Positions 42,771 to 52,603 are shown, counted from the first letter of the stretch. The stretch: DNA of 64,000 nt from Cytophagales bacterium (GCA_030054145.1 JASGCK010000008.1:58961-122960), one strand, 5' to 3'. Notes: generated by a model from the sequence alone, not told the origin. Program-made: numbers and translations.

Positions 42771-44291
42771 TTACGGGTGTGTTTTCAGTCGCTCCACGTG
42801 CGCCGCCAGCGAACGCATCGCAATGGGCCAAAGCTTCGGATTTACATCGTCATACGCCAGCGCAACCAACTCATCTAAAGCTAAATCTGGCATGGCTTCC
42901 ATTGCTTTTTTCACTTTCGCTTCACGCCCGAGTCGATGTGCTTTAAGTTTGGTAATCGCGTCTTTGGCAAAACCTAAAACATGGCCGTGCGCAGGCAAGA
43001 TGTAGTGAATGTCATGTTGCTCGCAAGCTGCGGTTAGCTTATCCAGCGACTGCAAATAATCGGTCATGTTGCCATCGGGCGGATCGATCACCGTGGTGCT
43101 GCCGTTCAAGATGTGATCGCCTGAAATGAGCAGGCCGTCCTCTTCTAGCACCCAGCAGACGTGGTTTGCGGCATGGCCTGGCGTGTGGATGGCGCGTAGC
43201 GTGATGGTGAGGTCGCCACCGCTAAGTGTGAGCACATCGCCGTCTTTGGTTTGCACATCGGGAGAGAATTCTGAATGCGGCCTACTGGTTGGTAAATGTT
43301 TCATGCCATAGATTTTTGGCTGGGAAGCCCCGCTAGCTAAGGCTTGCAGCGGTGCTGCCGCTGGCGAATGATCGGGGTGCGAGTGCGTGCAAATGATGGC
43401 GCGGATGTCGGGAGCACCATCCGCATGACGGCACGCATCCAATAGGCGCTGCACGTGCGCTTGGTCTGCATCAGGCGTGCTGAGGTCATACGTGCCATAA
43501 GGGCCTGGATCAACAACGATAAAGCCCGTCTCGGGTGTGCCGATGATGTAGCTATTGGTGCCAGGTCCCGTCATCATGCTGGGGTTGCCGCACGTCAAGC
43601 GGCGCACGTGTTTTAAGAGCGGGACGGCTCGCTCATGCGTCCAGTCGAGCGCGTGGCGTTTGATGCCATCGGGGCACACCAGCGCCAGTTCGCCGTAGGG
43701 GCTATCGTGCTCCATAAAGTAATGCGGCTTGCCCGCGATATGCCCCGAACGCGGGCAGCTACTCCAATGCGGGACTTGCGCCTCGCAAGCGGCAAGCACG
43801 GCGCTCACACTGTCAAACCGAGTGAACCACTCTAGCGTGCGGATGGTCGGAAAAATCATCGGGAATTGCTTGGCTTGATGCATCGCCAGTGCGTCGCTAG
43901 GCCGCACCCACGTTGGTCTGAACTGTTCTTGCTCGTCAGCCACAGGCGTTTGTCCATGCGGCATGGGCGCAACATAAAAGCGCACATCAAAACGCTTGGG
44001 CATATCACGGTCTGTGACCCAGTGCGAATGCCAGCGCAGTGCGCCATGATCAAGCGCAATGTTCAGCTCCTCCATGCATTCGCGCACGGCGGCCTCTTCA
44101 AACGTCTCATCACCGTCCACCACGCCGCCAGGGAAGACATACATACTTGGCGCAAAGCTAGCCGTTGGCGAGCGCTGCGTCATCAGCACTTCAAGTGCGC
44201 CATCCATCTCGCGCAACAAGAGCACCGTAGCGGCGGCGCGTGTGGCAGCGGGTTCAACGTAGTCGTGCAGATGCAGATGCGGGCGGATCAT
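42771..44291 (-). CDS. NUDIX hydrolase fused to an MBL-fold hydrolase
   Basis: The product is 506 residues. Residues 1 to about 240 are a NUDIX domain (FPGGVVDGDETFEEAAVRECMEELN). Residues about 245-500 are a metallo-beta-lactamase fold (NSYIIGTPETGFIVVDPGPYG, ICTHSHPDHSPAA, TPGHAANHVCWVLEE). The MBL part resembles LACTB2-like hydrolases or endoribonucleases. The fusion suggests joint handling of a nucleotide-like or CoA-like substrate, which is unknown. The start MIRPHLHLHD at 44291 overlaps the Ldh2 stop as ATGA. Confidence 0.85.
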   Translation of the reverse strand: MIRPHLHLHDYVEPAATRAAATVLLLREMDGALEVLMTQRSPTASFAPSMYVFPGGVVDGDETFEEAAVRECMEELNIALDHGALRWHSHWVTDRDMPKRFDVRFYVAPMPHGQTPVADEQEQFRPTWVRPSDALAMHQAKQFPMIFPTIRTLEWFTRFDSVSAVLAACEAQVPHWSSCPRSGHIAGKPHYFMEHDSPYGELALVCPDGIKRHALDWTHERAVPLLKHVRRLTCGNPSMMTGPGTNSYIIGTPETGFIVVDPGPYGTYDLSTPDADQAHVQRLLDACRHADGAPDIRAIICTHSHPDHSPAAAPLQALASGASQPKIYGMKHLPTSRPHSEFSPDVQTKDGDVLTLSGGDLTITLRAIHTPGHAANHVCWVLEEDGLLISGDHILNGSTTVIDPPDGNMTDYLQSLDKLTAACEQHDIHYILPAHGHVLGFAKDAITKLKAHRLGREAKVKKAMEAMPDLALDELVALAYDDVNPKLWPIAMRSLAAHVERLKTHP

Positions 44292-45466
44292 GCTGCCACC
44301 TCTACGCCCACTTTTTTGCCCGCCACCATTAGCTCGCCCCACGTCGTGCTGTCCACCACAATGCCATCGACGCTGCGACGGGCGCGGTACGTGCGCTCGG
44401 GGTCGCCAGCGGTCAAAACTCCGCCCGACCCTTGCGCGGCGGGGCTTTGTTTCAGCCAGTCGATAAAGCTACTGGCTTCTTGCGCAAAGATATTTTGCGT
44501 GCCCAAGCTCTCTGGCGACACCAAAATCGTGAGCATGGAGTTATAGACCGCACGCGCGTTATCGGCTGGGCGATGCCACGTACCGCCACCGCAGAGCGCT
44601 CCGCCCAACAGCTCGCAAGCAACCGCCATACCAAAGCCTTTGTGCTCGCCAAACGGCATGAGTGCGCCCAGCTTGACTTCGCCATTCGGATCAGGATTTT
44701 GCGACACCACCACCACGCCAGGGTTGTTAGTGGGAGCCCCGCGTTCGTCGATCAAATAACCATCAGGCACACGCTCGCCCTTGTTGTAAGCCACGCGCAT
44801 CTTGCCCTGCGCGACGCGGCTGGTGGCGAAGTCCAAAATAAAAGGCTCACGATACTTGTCAAGCCCACCACTCTTGCCCAGCCCACCACTCTTGTCAAGC
44901 CCACCACTCTTGTTATTCCCGCCACTCTTGTCATTCCCGCGAAGGCGGGAATCCACGCCAATGGGCACACCAATACAACATGGGTTCGTCCCGTAACGTC
45001 CATCGCCGCCGCCCCAAGCCGCCACCACAGGACGCGCGAGTACATTCACAAAATGAATCGACACCAGCCCTTCGGCTACCGCCATCTCCGCAAAATGCCC
45101 GATGCGCCCCAAGTGATGCGCGTGACCCAGCGCCACGATACACGAACCGTGTTTCTTAGCGCGTTCAATGCCCATGCGCGTGGCTTCCACCCCGACGATT
45201 TGCCCATAGCCGCGCTGACCGTCAAGTCCCAAGAGCGCGCCCGAATCGAGATTGACTTTGACCGACGTGTTGGGGAATAAGCCGCCCTCCAGCACCGCAT
45301 CCACATAGCGCGGAACCATGCCCACACCGTGCGAGTCGTGCCCACTGAGGTTGGCGAGCACCAAGTTCTCTGCCACTTGCAAGGCCTCAGCATCCGATGA
45401 GCCCGTGCCTTTGATGATGCGAGCAACGATGTCGGTAAGCGGCTTGGCTTGAATGAGTTTGTCCAT
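44288..45466 (-). CDS. Ldh2-family malate/L-lactate dehydrogenase, with repeat insertion
   Basis: This 392-residue NAD(P)-dependent oxidoreductase is of the YlbC/ComC/malate dehydrogenase type: LANLSGHDSHGVGMVPRYV holds the catalytic His, and HAHHLGRIGHFAEMA and GGGDGRYGTNPCCIGVP follow. Relatives are about 340-360 residues. The extra part is about 35 residues starting [13 protein letters not shown], made of a family 1 palindrome and 18-bp tandem units (44855-44953), in frame between a substrate loop and FILDFATS. It is probably tolerated as a surface loop. The substrate is not known. Confidence 0.88.
   Translation of the reverse strand: MDKLIQAKPLTDIVARIIKGTGSSDAEALQVAENLVLANLSGHDSHGVGMVPRYVDAVLEGGLFPNTSVKVNLDSGALLGLDGQRGYGQIVGVEATRMGIERAKKHGSCIVALGHAHHLGRIGHFAEMAVAEGLVSIHFVNVLARPVVAAWGGGDGRYGTNPCCIGVPIGVDSRLRGNDKSGGNNKSGGLDKSGGLGKSGGLDKYREPFILDFATSRVAQGKMRVAYNKGERVPDGYLIDERGAPTNNPGVVVVSQNPDPNGEVKLGALMPFGEHKGFGMAVACELLGGALCGGGTWHRPADNARAVYNSMLTILVSPESLGTQNIFAQEASSFIDWLKQSPAAQGSGGVLTAGDPERTYRARRSVDGIVVDSTTWGELMVAGKKVGVEVAA
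44855..44953. repeat. 18-bp tandem units plus family 1 palindrome inside the Ldh2 gene
   Basis: Four to five units of 18 bp (CTTGTCAAGCCCACCACT type) run from 44855 to about 44926 and grade into the palindrome GTCATTCCCGCGAAGGCGGGAATC at 44930-44953 (arms ATTCCCGC/GCGGGAAT). The last full unit already contains ATTCCCGC. Confidence 0.88.
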
Positions 45467-45519
45467 CGCAGTTTTCCTTAAAAGTAGAATGATTTTTTAT
45501 ATTTTCACCGAGGTTTCAC

Positions 45520-47757
45520 ATGAATTTACGTGCGCCTGTCATAGGCAGTTTATTTTTGCTAAGCATGACGAGCGCCTCTGTGGTGACGGCGCAAATTGCG
45601 GATGAATCCTCTAACGCAGTCGATTCACGCAGCGATGCCCGCGCGATAGAGACCATCACGATTACGGCAAGGCGCTCGCTGAGTGAGCGCTTTCTGTCCA
45701 CGGGTTCAATGGTGACGGTAGACCGCAAAGACATTGAGCAATTGGGTGCGGACTCGGTCGGCGATGTGCTGCGCCAATTACCAGGCGTACAAGCCACGCC
45801 CAGTGCGAACGGCACGCTAGAGATTCGGATGCGCGGCATGGATAAAAACGCCACACAAATTTTGCTGGATGGGCAGCGCGTGAGCAGTGCTAGCGCACAG
45901 CTGCCGTTCGATCAATTGCCTGCCGAATTAATTGAACGCATCGAAGTGGTTCGCGCCCCCAGCGCTGAGCACGCAGGCGCAACGGGCGGCACGATTAACT
46001 TGGTACTGCGCCAAGCAAGCGCGCGGCGCGAGACCAATATCCGCATCACCGACAACCATGTGTGGGGTCGCAACGCAGGACAACTTTTCTTTTCTAAAAC
46101 GGGGCCACTCAGTGCGCAGCCTGTGCTGACACCCGCACAACTAAAAGAACAACTCGCTCAACTCGCCGCCGCCGACATACCCAGTTCTCCTTGGACTTAT
46201 TTTTTAGCGGCATCAGCGACGCAGCAGCTCATAGGAGCCAACACACAGCGCGTCCTCTTGGGCAATCAAGCGTTGGTGTCGGACACCGATGGTGGTTCGC
46301 GCTATCGGCGATCCGAACTCTCACTCATTCCGCGCCTAAATGGCAAACTGAGCAGCAAAGATCAAATCACGCTACGTGCGACGTTGAACCACTCACGGCT
46401 TTATGGCGATGCTTATAGCAGCGGCACAGCCGTCGATGTGCCGCACGGCACCTATGGCACATCGTTTCACGAAATACAAGATCGGCAGCGCAGCTATACA
46501 CAGCTAGGCGCTGATTGGATACATCGATTGGAGGGCAGCAAACTAGAAACCTCGGTCTCTGCTAGCAGCGCCTTCGACACCACCAATCGCAGTGGCAACA
46601 ACGCACAAAACTATACGCCGCCCAGCAGCAGCGCCTACACTTTTGACGACGATAAGCGTGAGCGGATGTGGCTGCTGAAAAGCAAACTCACGGGCACACA
46701 ATCTGATTTACTTTGGATGTATGGTTTTGAGTTAGAAGGACGTAGCCTTAGCGTAAACAACAGCAACACGCTTAGCGGTGCGCCCACCACGTTTGCAGCC
46801 GACGCGCAAATTGATCGGCGCGTACTTTGGGCACAAACGGAATGGGCACTGCCCGCCAAGACGACACTCACCGCAGGTCTGCGCGCCCAGCAACTGCACA
46901 CCAAAAGCGGCGACCCGGCCACCTTGCAAGAGCAGCAGCGCCAATTCCTGCAACCCTCCATCCACACACGCACACCCATTAGCAAAGATATGCAGTGGCG
47001 CTTGAATGCCGCACGCGTCACGCGCAATCCGAATGTGTGGGACTTGCTCAATCGCAGCACGCCCAGCCAAGGCAGCAACAGCATCAACAACCCTGACAGC
47101 GCGGGCAACCCCAGCTTGCGCTCCGAGGTTGCCAATACGTTTGATACAGGGATTGAGTCCAAGTTAGGAAACACCGGGCAAATGGGCGCAGGCGTGTTTG
47201 TGCGGCAGCTATCGGATGTAATTGCGACCACCACGACCCTTATGAGCGGGCGCTGGGTCGCACAAAGCAGTAACGTTGGCAATGCCACGGTTTGGGGTGT
47301 CGAGGCGGATGCCAAAATCGGATTGGCCGCGCTTGGGTTGGGGAGCGATTGGACGCTATCGACCAATGCCAGCATCTTGCAATCGCGCATGAATACAGGC
47401 AGCACGGTAGGCCGTCGTATTCTAGGTCAAGCCAGATACTTAGTCAACGCAAATATTGCAAAGCCTCTGCGGCGCACAGGCGGCTGGTTTGGCGGGATGT
47501 CGATGTCGCTAGTTGGCGCCTCCGACTTAGACACATGGACAGGCATTACAGGCACGGAGCACGCCCGCACATCGCTTGACGTGTATGTGGGTAGCGTCTT
47601 CCCAAAACTGGGCTATTGGCGCTTAGGCGTTTACAACTTAGGCAATGCCAAATACATCCGCGACCGCAGCTACACCAGCGGCACCGTCGCGTATCAAGAC
47701 AACTCGGTCATGACGCTTACGCCGCGTGTTTACTTCACGGTGGGGACGCAGTTTTAA
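45520..47757 (+). CDS. TonB-dependent outer membrane receptor
   Basis: This 745-residue receptor has a signal peptide of about 25 residues, a plug domain (IEQLGADSVGDVLRQLPGVQ, RIEVVRAPSAEHAGATGGTINL) and a C-terminal 22-strand barrel ending LTPRVYFTVGTQF. The last Phe is the assembly signal. It resembles FepA/siderophore-type receptors more than BtuB. The leader is only 53 bp and no riboswitch is seen. The ligand is unknown. Its end overlaps the M16 peptidase gene by 23 bp. Confidence 0.88.
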   Translation: MNLRAPVIGSLFLLSMTSASVVTAQIADESSNAVDSRSDARAIETITITARRSLSERFLSTGSMVTVDRKDIEQLGADSVGDVLRQLPGVQATPSANGTLEIRMRGMDKNATQILLDGQRVSSASAQLPFDQLPAELIERIEVVRAPSAEHAGATGGTINLVLRQASARRETNIRITDNHVWGRNAGQLFFSKTGPLSAQPVLTPAQLKEQLAQLAAADIPSSPWTYFLAASATQQLIGANTQRVLLGNQALVSDTDGGSRYRRSELSLIPRLNGKLSSKDQITLRATLNHSRLYGDAYSSGTAVDVPHGTYGTSFHEIQDRQRSYTQLGADWIHRLEGSKLETSVSASSAFDTTNRSGNNAQNYTPPSSSAYTFDDDKRERMWLLKSKLTGTQSDLLWMYGFELEGRSLSVNNSNTLSGAPTTFAADAQIDRRVLWAQTEWALPAKTTLTAGLRAQQLHTKSGDPATLQEQQRQFLQPSIHTRTPISKDMQWRLNAARVTRNPNVWDLLNRSTPSQGSNSINNPDSAGNPSLRSEVANTFDTGIESKLGNTGQMGAGVFVRQLSDVIATTTTLMSGRWVAQSSNVGNATVWGVEADAKIGLAALGLGSDWTLSTNASILQSRMNTGSTVGRRILGQARYLVNANIAKPLRRTGGWFGGMSMSLVGASDLDTWTGITGTEHARTSLDVYVGSVFPKLGYWRLGVYNLGNAKYIRDRSYTSGTVAYQDNSVMTLTPRVYFTVGTQF

Positions 47758-50482
47758 AGTCACCAGCCATCACGGTGACCAGTCGCGTGGTGTCTAAAAG
47801 CTTGCGCACTGCGGCATCAACCTCTTCAATCGTTAGGCTTTGCAGCATCGCTGCCTTTGCTTCGTACCATGCGGCATTACGTACTTCACCGCTTCGCTCT
47901 TTATACAAAGCCGTGGCCATCTCATTCGCAATGTAGCCATCGCTTGCCAATCCTTGTTTAATCCGGTCTGCGGCTACGCGCTTAGCAAAGAAAAGCTCAA
48001 CGGAACTCAATCCTTTGGCGCGTATGTCATCTAATACGCTGCTAACTGTAGTTTCAAACTTGGCTTTGCTTTGTGGGGCAAATGTGCCGTTGATACCAAA
48101 GATTGCCAACTTATCCTCCTCAGAAATATGGAGATAACTAGCAACACCATAAGACAAGCCCTCCTCCTTGCGAACCTTGGTGTAAAGCCGCGATGCGCTG
48201 CTCCCACCCACAAGCGCATTGGCTATGGTCATGGCGGTGGATTCGCGCGACCAAGGCTCTAGGCTAAAGCGATACGCCCCGCTCATCAATGCATTCGGCT
48301 TGTCGGGCGTTGCCACCTGAATGCGCTGGCCCGCATGAAGAAAGGCCTGGGCGGAAATGTGCCGATAGCTTTCGACTCCTCCGGGCGTTTGCCAGTCATC
48401 CAATAGCCGCGCAACATCGGCTTTAACGATGTCCACATCTAACGCACCTGCGGCAGCAAACTCGGCAACACTTGCGCCTGCGAACTGCGCCCAAAATCGC
48501 TTAATGTCATCCAATTTGAGTGCTTGCCAGCGCGCTAGGCTTTCCTTTTGCGTTGGCTGATAACGCGGATCATCTACTTCGTAGGCTGGCGCCATTGCAC
48601 GGCGCAGTGCGTTATCGGCCTGAGCTTCAGGGCTATCCAGCGCCTTGGTTGCATGCGCAACAACCTCTTGCTGCCAAGTCTTAAATTTACCTTCGTCAAA
48701 CTTAGGGTTACGAATCACGTCTTGCATCAATCCTGCGAACGCATGCCAATTTTGCCGCGTTGTTGAGAAACCAATCGTCATGCCGCCTGTTCCCGTATTG
48801 ATCGACAACCCGCTTTGCAAACGAGTCAGCTCGTCTTTAATTTGCTCTTCGCTACGCGTTGTCGTACCCTTCAAGAGTAGTCCTGCAAAATAAGGCGCAT
48901 AGCCCCAGCCACGCATGGACTCTAAATTGCCCCAGTGAATGCGCAGAGTACCCCTCATCACATCCCCCGCTGCTGGACGCGCCAACAAAGCCAGCCTTGT
49001 GCCGCCTTTTAAATGAATGCGAACTGTGCGTTTGTCGATCTCAGCAAACGTGGGCTCGAACTGCGCAAGCGGCACAAAGGGCAAAGCCGCCTTGCTAGTG
49101 CTAGCCGCTGATGGCTGCGCCACATAGTCTTTCAAATCAAGCGGCAGCGGGTCGGTGGCTCTTATCGAATTTGGCTCAGGAATAAACGTCACACGCACGC
49201 GGTTTGCATCAACCAAGTATTCTCTTGCGGCTCGCTTCGTGTCTTCAATCGTCACCTCTTTGACCTTCTCGGCATACCAAAAGGCTAAGCGCCAATCACC
49301 AGCAGCAGCACTCTCGGCAAGCAACCCGCCAAAGCCCTCTGCGCTATGTTTTGCCACTTCGCTGTTTGTTTGTGCTACCACTTGTGCTCGTCCCAGCTCT
49401 TCTTGAGTAACACCAAACTTAGCAATATCAGCTATATGTGTCAGCAGGAGTGTTTGCGTCATGTCTAACTTGGCAAGGTCAGCGACCCTGAGTCCAACGT
49501 CAAAGAGTCCGTAATGAAGCATCGAAGTATGTGCCGCCCATATTTGCGTACCCAGTGCTTGCTGTTCGATGTCAGTCTTAAAGCGCCCGCCAGCGCTATT
49601 TGCTAAGGCGTTCGCAATCACAGCTAAAACCGCGTCATCACGGCTAGCCCTAGGTGCGCCTCGCCAGCCAATGCGTACATTGATGTCAGCGCCTACACGG
49701 CGTACCGTCGCCTCACGCACGCCATCCTGCACGGGCTCGCGTGTATAGACGGTTGGCAGAGGCTGAGCTGGATTTTTAAGGGGTCCAAATACTTTTGCGA
49801 TGTGTGCCAGCGTCGCGGACTCTTCAAATTTTCCCGATACCACGAGCACCATGTTGCTAGGTCTGTACCAAATTTTATAAAAAGCTTGCAAGCGAGCGAT
49901 ATCAACGTTTTCTATGTCGCTGCGGTTGCCAAGGGTCGAGTGCCCGTAGCCATGACTGGGAAACGCCAGCGCCATCCGCCTGTCATAGACCGCACGATCT
50001 GAGCTACCGCCTGCGCGCTCAAATTCATTTCGCACCACCGTCATTTCTTTATCTAAATCTTCCTTGGCAATATAGCTATTCATACTGGCATCTGCCAACC
50101 AGCCCAAATACCAATTTAAATTCTCGGTGCCAGGACTCATTGCCGCAAAGTATTTAGTGCTGTCTACTGTTGTCGCCCCATTGAAGCTAAGCGACCGTTC
50201 AGCAAACGTCTTTGTGGGATCACGCACGGCAGGTGTCCCCTTAAAGAGCATATGCTCAAGCAAATGTGCCATGCCGCCCTCGCCCAAACCTTCAACCGCA
50301 CTGCCCGCTTTGATAACGAGATTGGCATAAACGCGCGGTTGCGAATTGTTCGGCGCGAGCAGCACTTGCAGGCCGTTGTCTAAACGATATTCGGTCACGC
50401 CCTCCATTTGGCGTATCTGCGTTTGCGCCGATACTTGGAGTGAAAGAATAAACCCAAGAAGTATGAGTGCTTTTTTCATCAA
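47735..50482 (-). CDS. M16-family zinc metallopeptidase
   Basis: This 915-residue exported peptidase has signal peptide MMKKALILLGFILSLQVSAQ. Its HLLEHMLFKGTP is the inverted zinc motif HxxEH of pitrilysins. Two M16 halves are present, the active N-terminal one and a C-terminal one with R/Y substrate residues (SSASRLYTKVRKEEGLSYG). It probably degrades peptides in the periplasm. A second signal-peptide start codon (MKK) lies one codon downstream. Confidence 0.9.
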   Translation of the reverse strand: MMKKALILLGFILSLQVSAQTQIRQMEGVTEYRLDNGLQVLLAPNNSQPRVYANLVIKAGSAVEGLGEGGMAHLLEHMLFKGTPAVRDPTKTFAERSLSFNGATTVDSTKYFAAMSPGTENLNWYLGWLADASMNSYIAKEDLDKEMTVVRNEFERAGGSSDRAVYDRRMALAFPSHGYGHSTLGNRSDIENVDIARLQAFYKIWYRPSNMVLVVSGKFEESATLAHIAKVFGPLKNPAQPLPTVYTREPVQDGVREATVRRVGADINVRIGWRGAPRASRDDAVLAVIANALANSAGGRFKTDIEQQALGTQIWAAHTSMLHYGLFDVGLRVADLAKLDMTQTLLLTHIADIAKFGVTQEELGRAQVVAQTNSEVAKHSAEGFGGLLAESAAAGDWRLAFWYAEKVKEVTIEDTKRAAREYLVDANRVRVTFIPEPNSIRATDPLPLDLKDYVAQPSAASTSKAALPFVPLAQFEPTFAEIDKRTVRIHLKGGTRLALLARPAAGDVMRGTLRIHWGNLESMRGWGYAPYFAGLLLKGTTTRSEEQIKDELTRLQSGLSINTGTGGMTIGFSTTRQNWHAFAGLMQDVIRNPKFDEGKFKTWQQEVVAHATKALDSPEAQADNALRRAMAPAYEVDDPRYQPTQKESLARWQALKLDDIKRFWAQFAGASVAEFAAAGALDVDIVKADVARLLDDWQTPGGVESYRHISAQAFLHAGQRIQVATPDKPNALMSGAYRFSLEPWSRESTAMTIANALVGGSSASRLYTKVRKEEGLSYGVASYLHISEEDKLAIFGINGTFAPQSKAKFETTVSSVLDDIRAKGLSSVELFFAKRVAADRIKQGLASDGYIANEMATALYKERSGEVRNAAWYEAKAAMLQSLTIEEVDAAVRKLLDTTRLVTVMAGDFKTASPP

Positions 50483-50518
50483 AGCATACTAACTTATCTA
50501 TGTAACGCAAACGCGACG

Positions 50519-52069
50519 TTACATCACCGCGCCAAGCTGCCAAGGCACAAATTCGCTTTGCCCATAGCCATGCGCTTCGCTCTTGGTCGCTTTGCCAGAA
50601 GCCGCATCCAGTATGGCTTGGAAGATGATTTGACCCTTCTCGGCAACGCTTGATCCGCCGTCCACAATGTCCCCGCAGTTGATGTCCATGTCATCTTCTT
50701 GCCGCTGCCAAAGCGCCGAATTGGTCGCGAGTTTGAGCGATGGACTGGGCGCACAGCCATACGCCGAGCCGCGTCCTGTGGTGAAGCAAATCAAGTTTGC
50801 GCCGCCCGCCACCTGACCCGTGGCGCTAACGGGGTCGTAGCCTGGCGTGTCCATAAACACGAAGCCGTGCGCGTCCACGGGCTCGGCGTATTCGTACACG
50901 CCATTCAAGTTGCTGGTGCCGCCTTTGGCAACCGCGCCGAGCGACTTTTCTAAGATGGTCGTGAGTCCGCCCGCCTTGTTGCCGGGCGAGGGATTGTTGT
51001 TCATTTCGCCGTCATTGATATGCGTGTAGTTTTCCCACCATTTGATGCGCGCAATCAGTTTTTCGGCAATCGCGGGATGAATCGCACGGCGCGTGAGCAA
51101 ATGCTCTGCGCCATATATTTCGGGCGTTTCCGAGAGAATAGCCGTGCCGCCATGCGCTACCAGTAAATCCACCGCCGCGCCCAGCGCAGGGTTGGCGCTA
51201 ATGCCCGAGTAGCCATCCGAGCCGCCGCACTGCAAGCCCACCATGATGTGCGAAGCGGCGCATGGCTCGCGGCGCACATCATTCGCCTTTGGCAGCATCT
51301 GCTCAATCAGCGCAATGCCTTTTGCCACGGTCTTGGTCGTTCCGCCCGTGTCTTGAATATTGAACACTTGAAACGTGTCGCCTTCCGCCAAACTGGATTT
51401 AGCCAACCACGCATTAATTTGATTCGACTCGCAGCCCAAACCTACCACCAGCACACCCGCAAAATTGGGGTGCGTGGCGTAGCCCGCAAGCGTGCGCTGC
51501 AGCACCTGCAAGCCCAAACCCTCGCTGTCCATGCCGCAGCCCGTGCCGTGCGTGAGCGCTACCACGCCATCAACCATTGGAAAATTTGCCAGCGCCGCAG
51601 GATTGGTGCGGCGCGAGAAGTGATCCGCAATCGCACGCGCCGCCGTTGCCGAGCAATTAACCGACGACAAAATGCCAATGTAATTGCGCGTCGCCACGCG
51701 GTCATCTGAGCGCTTGATACCCATAAACGTCGCTCTTTGCGCTTCGGGCAAAGGCACAACGGGCTTGACCTCCGAGCCAATTGAATAATCACGCGTGAAG
51801 TCACCCTTGTCCGCGCCCATCCACAAATTTTGCGTATGCACGTGCTCGCCCGCAGCAATCGCCCGCGAGGCAAATCCAATGATTTGGTTGTAGCGCCGCA
51901 CCGCATCACCAGCGGCTAAATCACGCATGGCAATTTTGTGTCCTGCGGGGATAAGACCACGCACGGCATGACCTTCGATGGTTGCGCCACCAATGATTTG
52001 GGTGCGAGCGATCACTACGTCGTCTGCGGGGTGGAGGCGGATAAATTGTGTGTTGTTCATAGCGGACAT
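50519..52069 (-). CDS. UxaA-family sugar-acid dehydratase (altronate dehydratase-like)
   Basis: The product is about 516 residues: an N-terminal SAF domain (FIRLHPADDVVIARTQI) joined to the C-terminal dehydratase domains (THGTGCGMDSEGL, GLQCGGSDGYSGISANPALG, FMDTPGYDPVSATGQVAGG). The Cys residues bind iron. The family acts on altronate, galactarate or related acids. Together with the SDR genes at 53-57 kb it suggests a fuconate-like sugar-acid route, but the substrate is inferred. Start ATG 52069 (MSAMNN) or 52060. Confidence 0.85.
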   Translation of the reverse strand: MSAMNNTQFIRLHPADDVVIARTQIIGGATIEGHAVRGLIPAGHKIAMRDLAAGDAVRRYNQIIGFASRAIAAGEHVHTQNLWMGADKGDFTRDYSIGSEVKPVVPLPEAQRATFMGIKRSDDRVATRNYIGILSSVNCSATAARAIADHFSRRTNPAALANFPMVDGVVALTHGTGCGMDSEGLGLQVLQRTLAGYATHPNFAGVLVVGLGCESNQINAWLAKSSLAEGDTFQVFNIQDTGGTTKTVAKGIALIEQMLPKANDVRREPCAASHIMVGLQCGGSDGYSGISANPALGAAVDLLVAHGGTAILSETPEIYGAEHLLTRRAIHPAIAEKLIARIKWWENYTHINDGEMNNNPSPGNKAGGLTTILEKSLGAVAKGGTSNLNGVYEYAEPVDAHGFVFMDTPGYDPVSATGQVAGGANLICFTTGRGSAYGCAPSPSLKLATNSALWQRQEDDMDINCGDIVDGGSSVAEKGQIIFQAILDAASGKATKSEAHGYGQSEFVPWQLGAVM

Positions 52070-52090
52070 TAAAAAAGTTAAACTATCAAA

Positions 52091-52306
52091 ATGAATTCCA
52101 TTTTCGTTACCGTCGATCCCGAAGTCATGAGTGGCGCTCCCGTTTTCAAAGGTACGCGCGTCATGCTTCAAACTTTAATCGATCATATTGAAGCTGGCAT
52201 AACGCTAGATGATTTTATGGATGGTTTTCCTTCAGTCTCACGCGAACAGATTCACTCATTCTTAAGTGAAAGTGTGCAGCACGCCAAGCAGCTTGTCGGC
52301 TTATAA
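52091..52306 (+). CDS. DUF433-family antitoxin-like protein
   Basis: This 71-residue protein has the DUF433 pattern SGAPVFKGTRVMLQTLIDHIEAG...LDDFMDGFPSVSREQ, a winged-helix family found as the antitoxin of PIN-like DUF5615 toxins. The expected DUF5615 gene downstream is missing; instead the convergent truncated PIN gene overlaps its end (52301-52306). It is probably an orphan. Confidence 0.8.
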   Translation: MNSIFVTVDPEVMSGAPVFKGTRVMLQTLIDHIEAGITLDDFMDGFPSVSREQIHSFLSESVQHAKQLVGL

Positions 52307-52591
52307 AAATGGTGCTTTGCTTGCGTAGGCAATAGCTTTTTGAAAAGCGAGGGCGCTTGTGGGGATGGGTTGCAAAATATCCATCCATGCTTGAATGATT
52401 GCCGCTACCGCTTCGCGCGTCATGTGATTTTTGCGCGTGGCAACGTTATAAAACTCGCCTAGCACTTGCGTGGGAATTTGCCACGCTTCGCCGAGAGCCT
52501 TGTCGAATAAGGCTTTAGCGATGTCGTGCTTTGCGCCTTGACTGGGGTCGGCCGCATAGACAAGGATATTGGTATCTAGACTTTGTTGCAC
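52301..52591 (-). pseudogene. C-terminally truncated VapC (PIN) toxin
   Basis: This 96-residue PIN protein has the first acidic site in LDTNILVYAAD and Glu in VLGEFYNVATRK, but it ends AIAYASKAPFL just before the region that normally carries the third and fourth Asp. The junction with the DUF433 gene suggests that a recombination joined two TA modules. It is probably inactive. Confidence 0.72.
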
Positions 52592-52603
52592 GGGCGCAGT
52601 AGC

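Noticed and set aside
45467..45519. Cobalamin riboswitch or Fur box before the TonB receptor
   Set aside because: The leader is only 53 bp and shows neither a B12-box nor a convincing Fur site.
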